Shown in pieces: positions 63,477 to 64,000 of a DNA stretch of 64,000 nt (the stretch's first letter is position 1; each line of letters starts with the position of its first letter). Position numbers and translations under genes: made by a program. The stretch lies in NCBI GenBank assembly GCA_023333565.1, contig JAJKFH010001977.1, positions 62,001 through 126,000 on the forward strand, read 5' to 3'. The DNA comes from Puffinus mauretanicus. Lineage: Eukaryota; Chordata; Aves; Procellariiformes; Procellariidae. A model generated the notes under the pieces. The model was given only the letters and a program-made list of their open reading frames with translations, was not told the origin of the DNA and did no database searches.

Positions 63477-64000
63477 GTAAGGTGGCCTACTATCATTTGT
63501 GCTTCTGTTCCAAATAAGTATGAGTTTCAAAGAAGTACTATTTAAAACTTTAGTTAGCTGAAGAATGAAGTGGGGATTGTTTATTTGTGGCCTTTAACTG
63601 CATATGTGTTGGAAATAACTTTTTGATTAATGTTATACCATGGGGCTTGGGTTCATTCTCTTCAGTGTGTTGCCCAATTAGCCCATTAAAAGGATGTGCT
63701 AGTGAAATTAAAAAGTGACAAACTTCTTGGTTGTCAGCTTGGTAGTTCACAAATGCCAGCTCAAATATATAAAAAGAGCTGGTTAATACTCCAAGAAGAA
63801 ACAACCTAAATAGAAAAGCTAATCTCAGAAAGAGATATATTATTACTTCTATTATTAATATATCAGAAATAAGTCTCTCTCTGAATGTGTTATGATTACT
63901 TCTTCACACATCTTGGTACATAAGGTACTTGTAATGGGGCCAGAATCCTCAACTGGCTTTTTAATTTCCAGTTAGCAGACTTTAGCTACCAAGTCCATTT
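63477..64000 (+). other. CDC73: CDC73 intron 11 (5' part)
   Basis: Starts with donor gtaagg and runs off the right edge. No exon or repeat is recognised in the 524 nt shown. Confidence 0.85.

Noticed and set aside
1..64000. CRISPR arrays, tRNA or rRNA genes, bacterial operons
   Set aside because: No regularly spaced repeats, no cloverleaf with A/B boxes, and gene structure is clearly that of a vertebrate nuclear genome.

Overview
The window reads as AT-rich vertebrate, very probably avian, nuclear DNA. Three observations support this. There are two CDC73 (parafibromin) exons on the + strand with canonical GT/AG splice sites. There is an intact single-exon B3GALT2 coding sequence on the - strand. 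There are two copies of an ERVL-type solo LTR whose ends (TGTCCTGGTTT... / ...TTAAACCACRACA) I recognise from bird genomes. No prokaryotic operons, tRNA, rRNA or CRISPR arrays are visible.

Layout: 1-9835 is the end of a CDC73 intron (intron 9 in human numbering), with simple repeats and a small internally deleted solo LTR. 9836-9900 is CDC73 exon 10 (65 nt). 9901-63418 is one 53.5-kb intron. Inside it, antisense, lies B3GALT2: coding exon 34151-35419, 5' splice boundary at 35555, probable 3' UTR down to about 32.7 kb, and a speculative non-coding first exon near 40.4-40.8 kb. The rest of the intron holds low-complexity tracts, a weak CR1/L2-like LINE remnant near 12.4 kb, two CpG-enriched patches (36.1 and 40.5 kb), a GC-rich pocket at 29.4 kb and a 517-bp solo LTR at 56.2-56.7 kb. 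63419-63476 is CDC73 exon 11 (58 nt), followed by the start of intron 11.

The two genes are not a pathway. CDC73 is a nuclear subunit of the PAF1 transcription-elongation complex; B3GALT2 is a Golgi beta-1,3-galactosyltransferase. Their relation is positional: a host gene with a nested gene on the opposite strand, an arrangement also known in human. I found no previously undescribed system. The points most worth a second look are the paired overlapping uORFs before B3GALT2, the deleted solo LTR with a perfect 5-bp target duplication, the candidate B3GALT2 first exon, and a strong splice-acceptor-like pyrimidine tract within the CDC73 intron.
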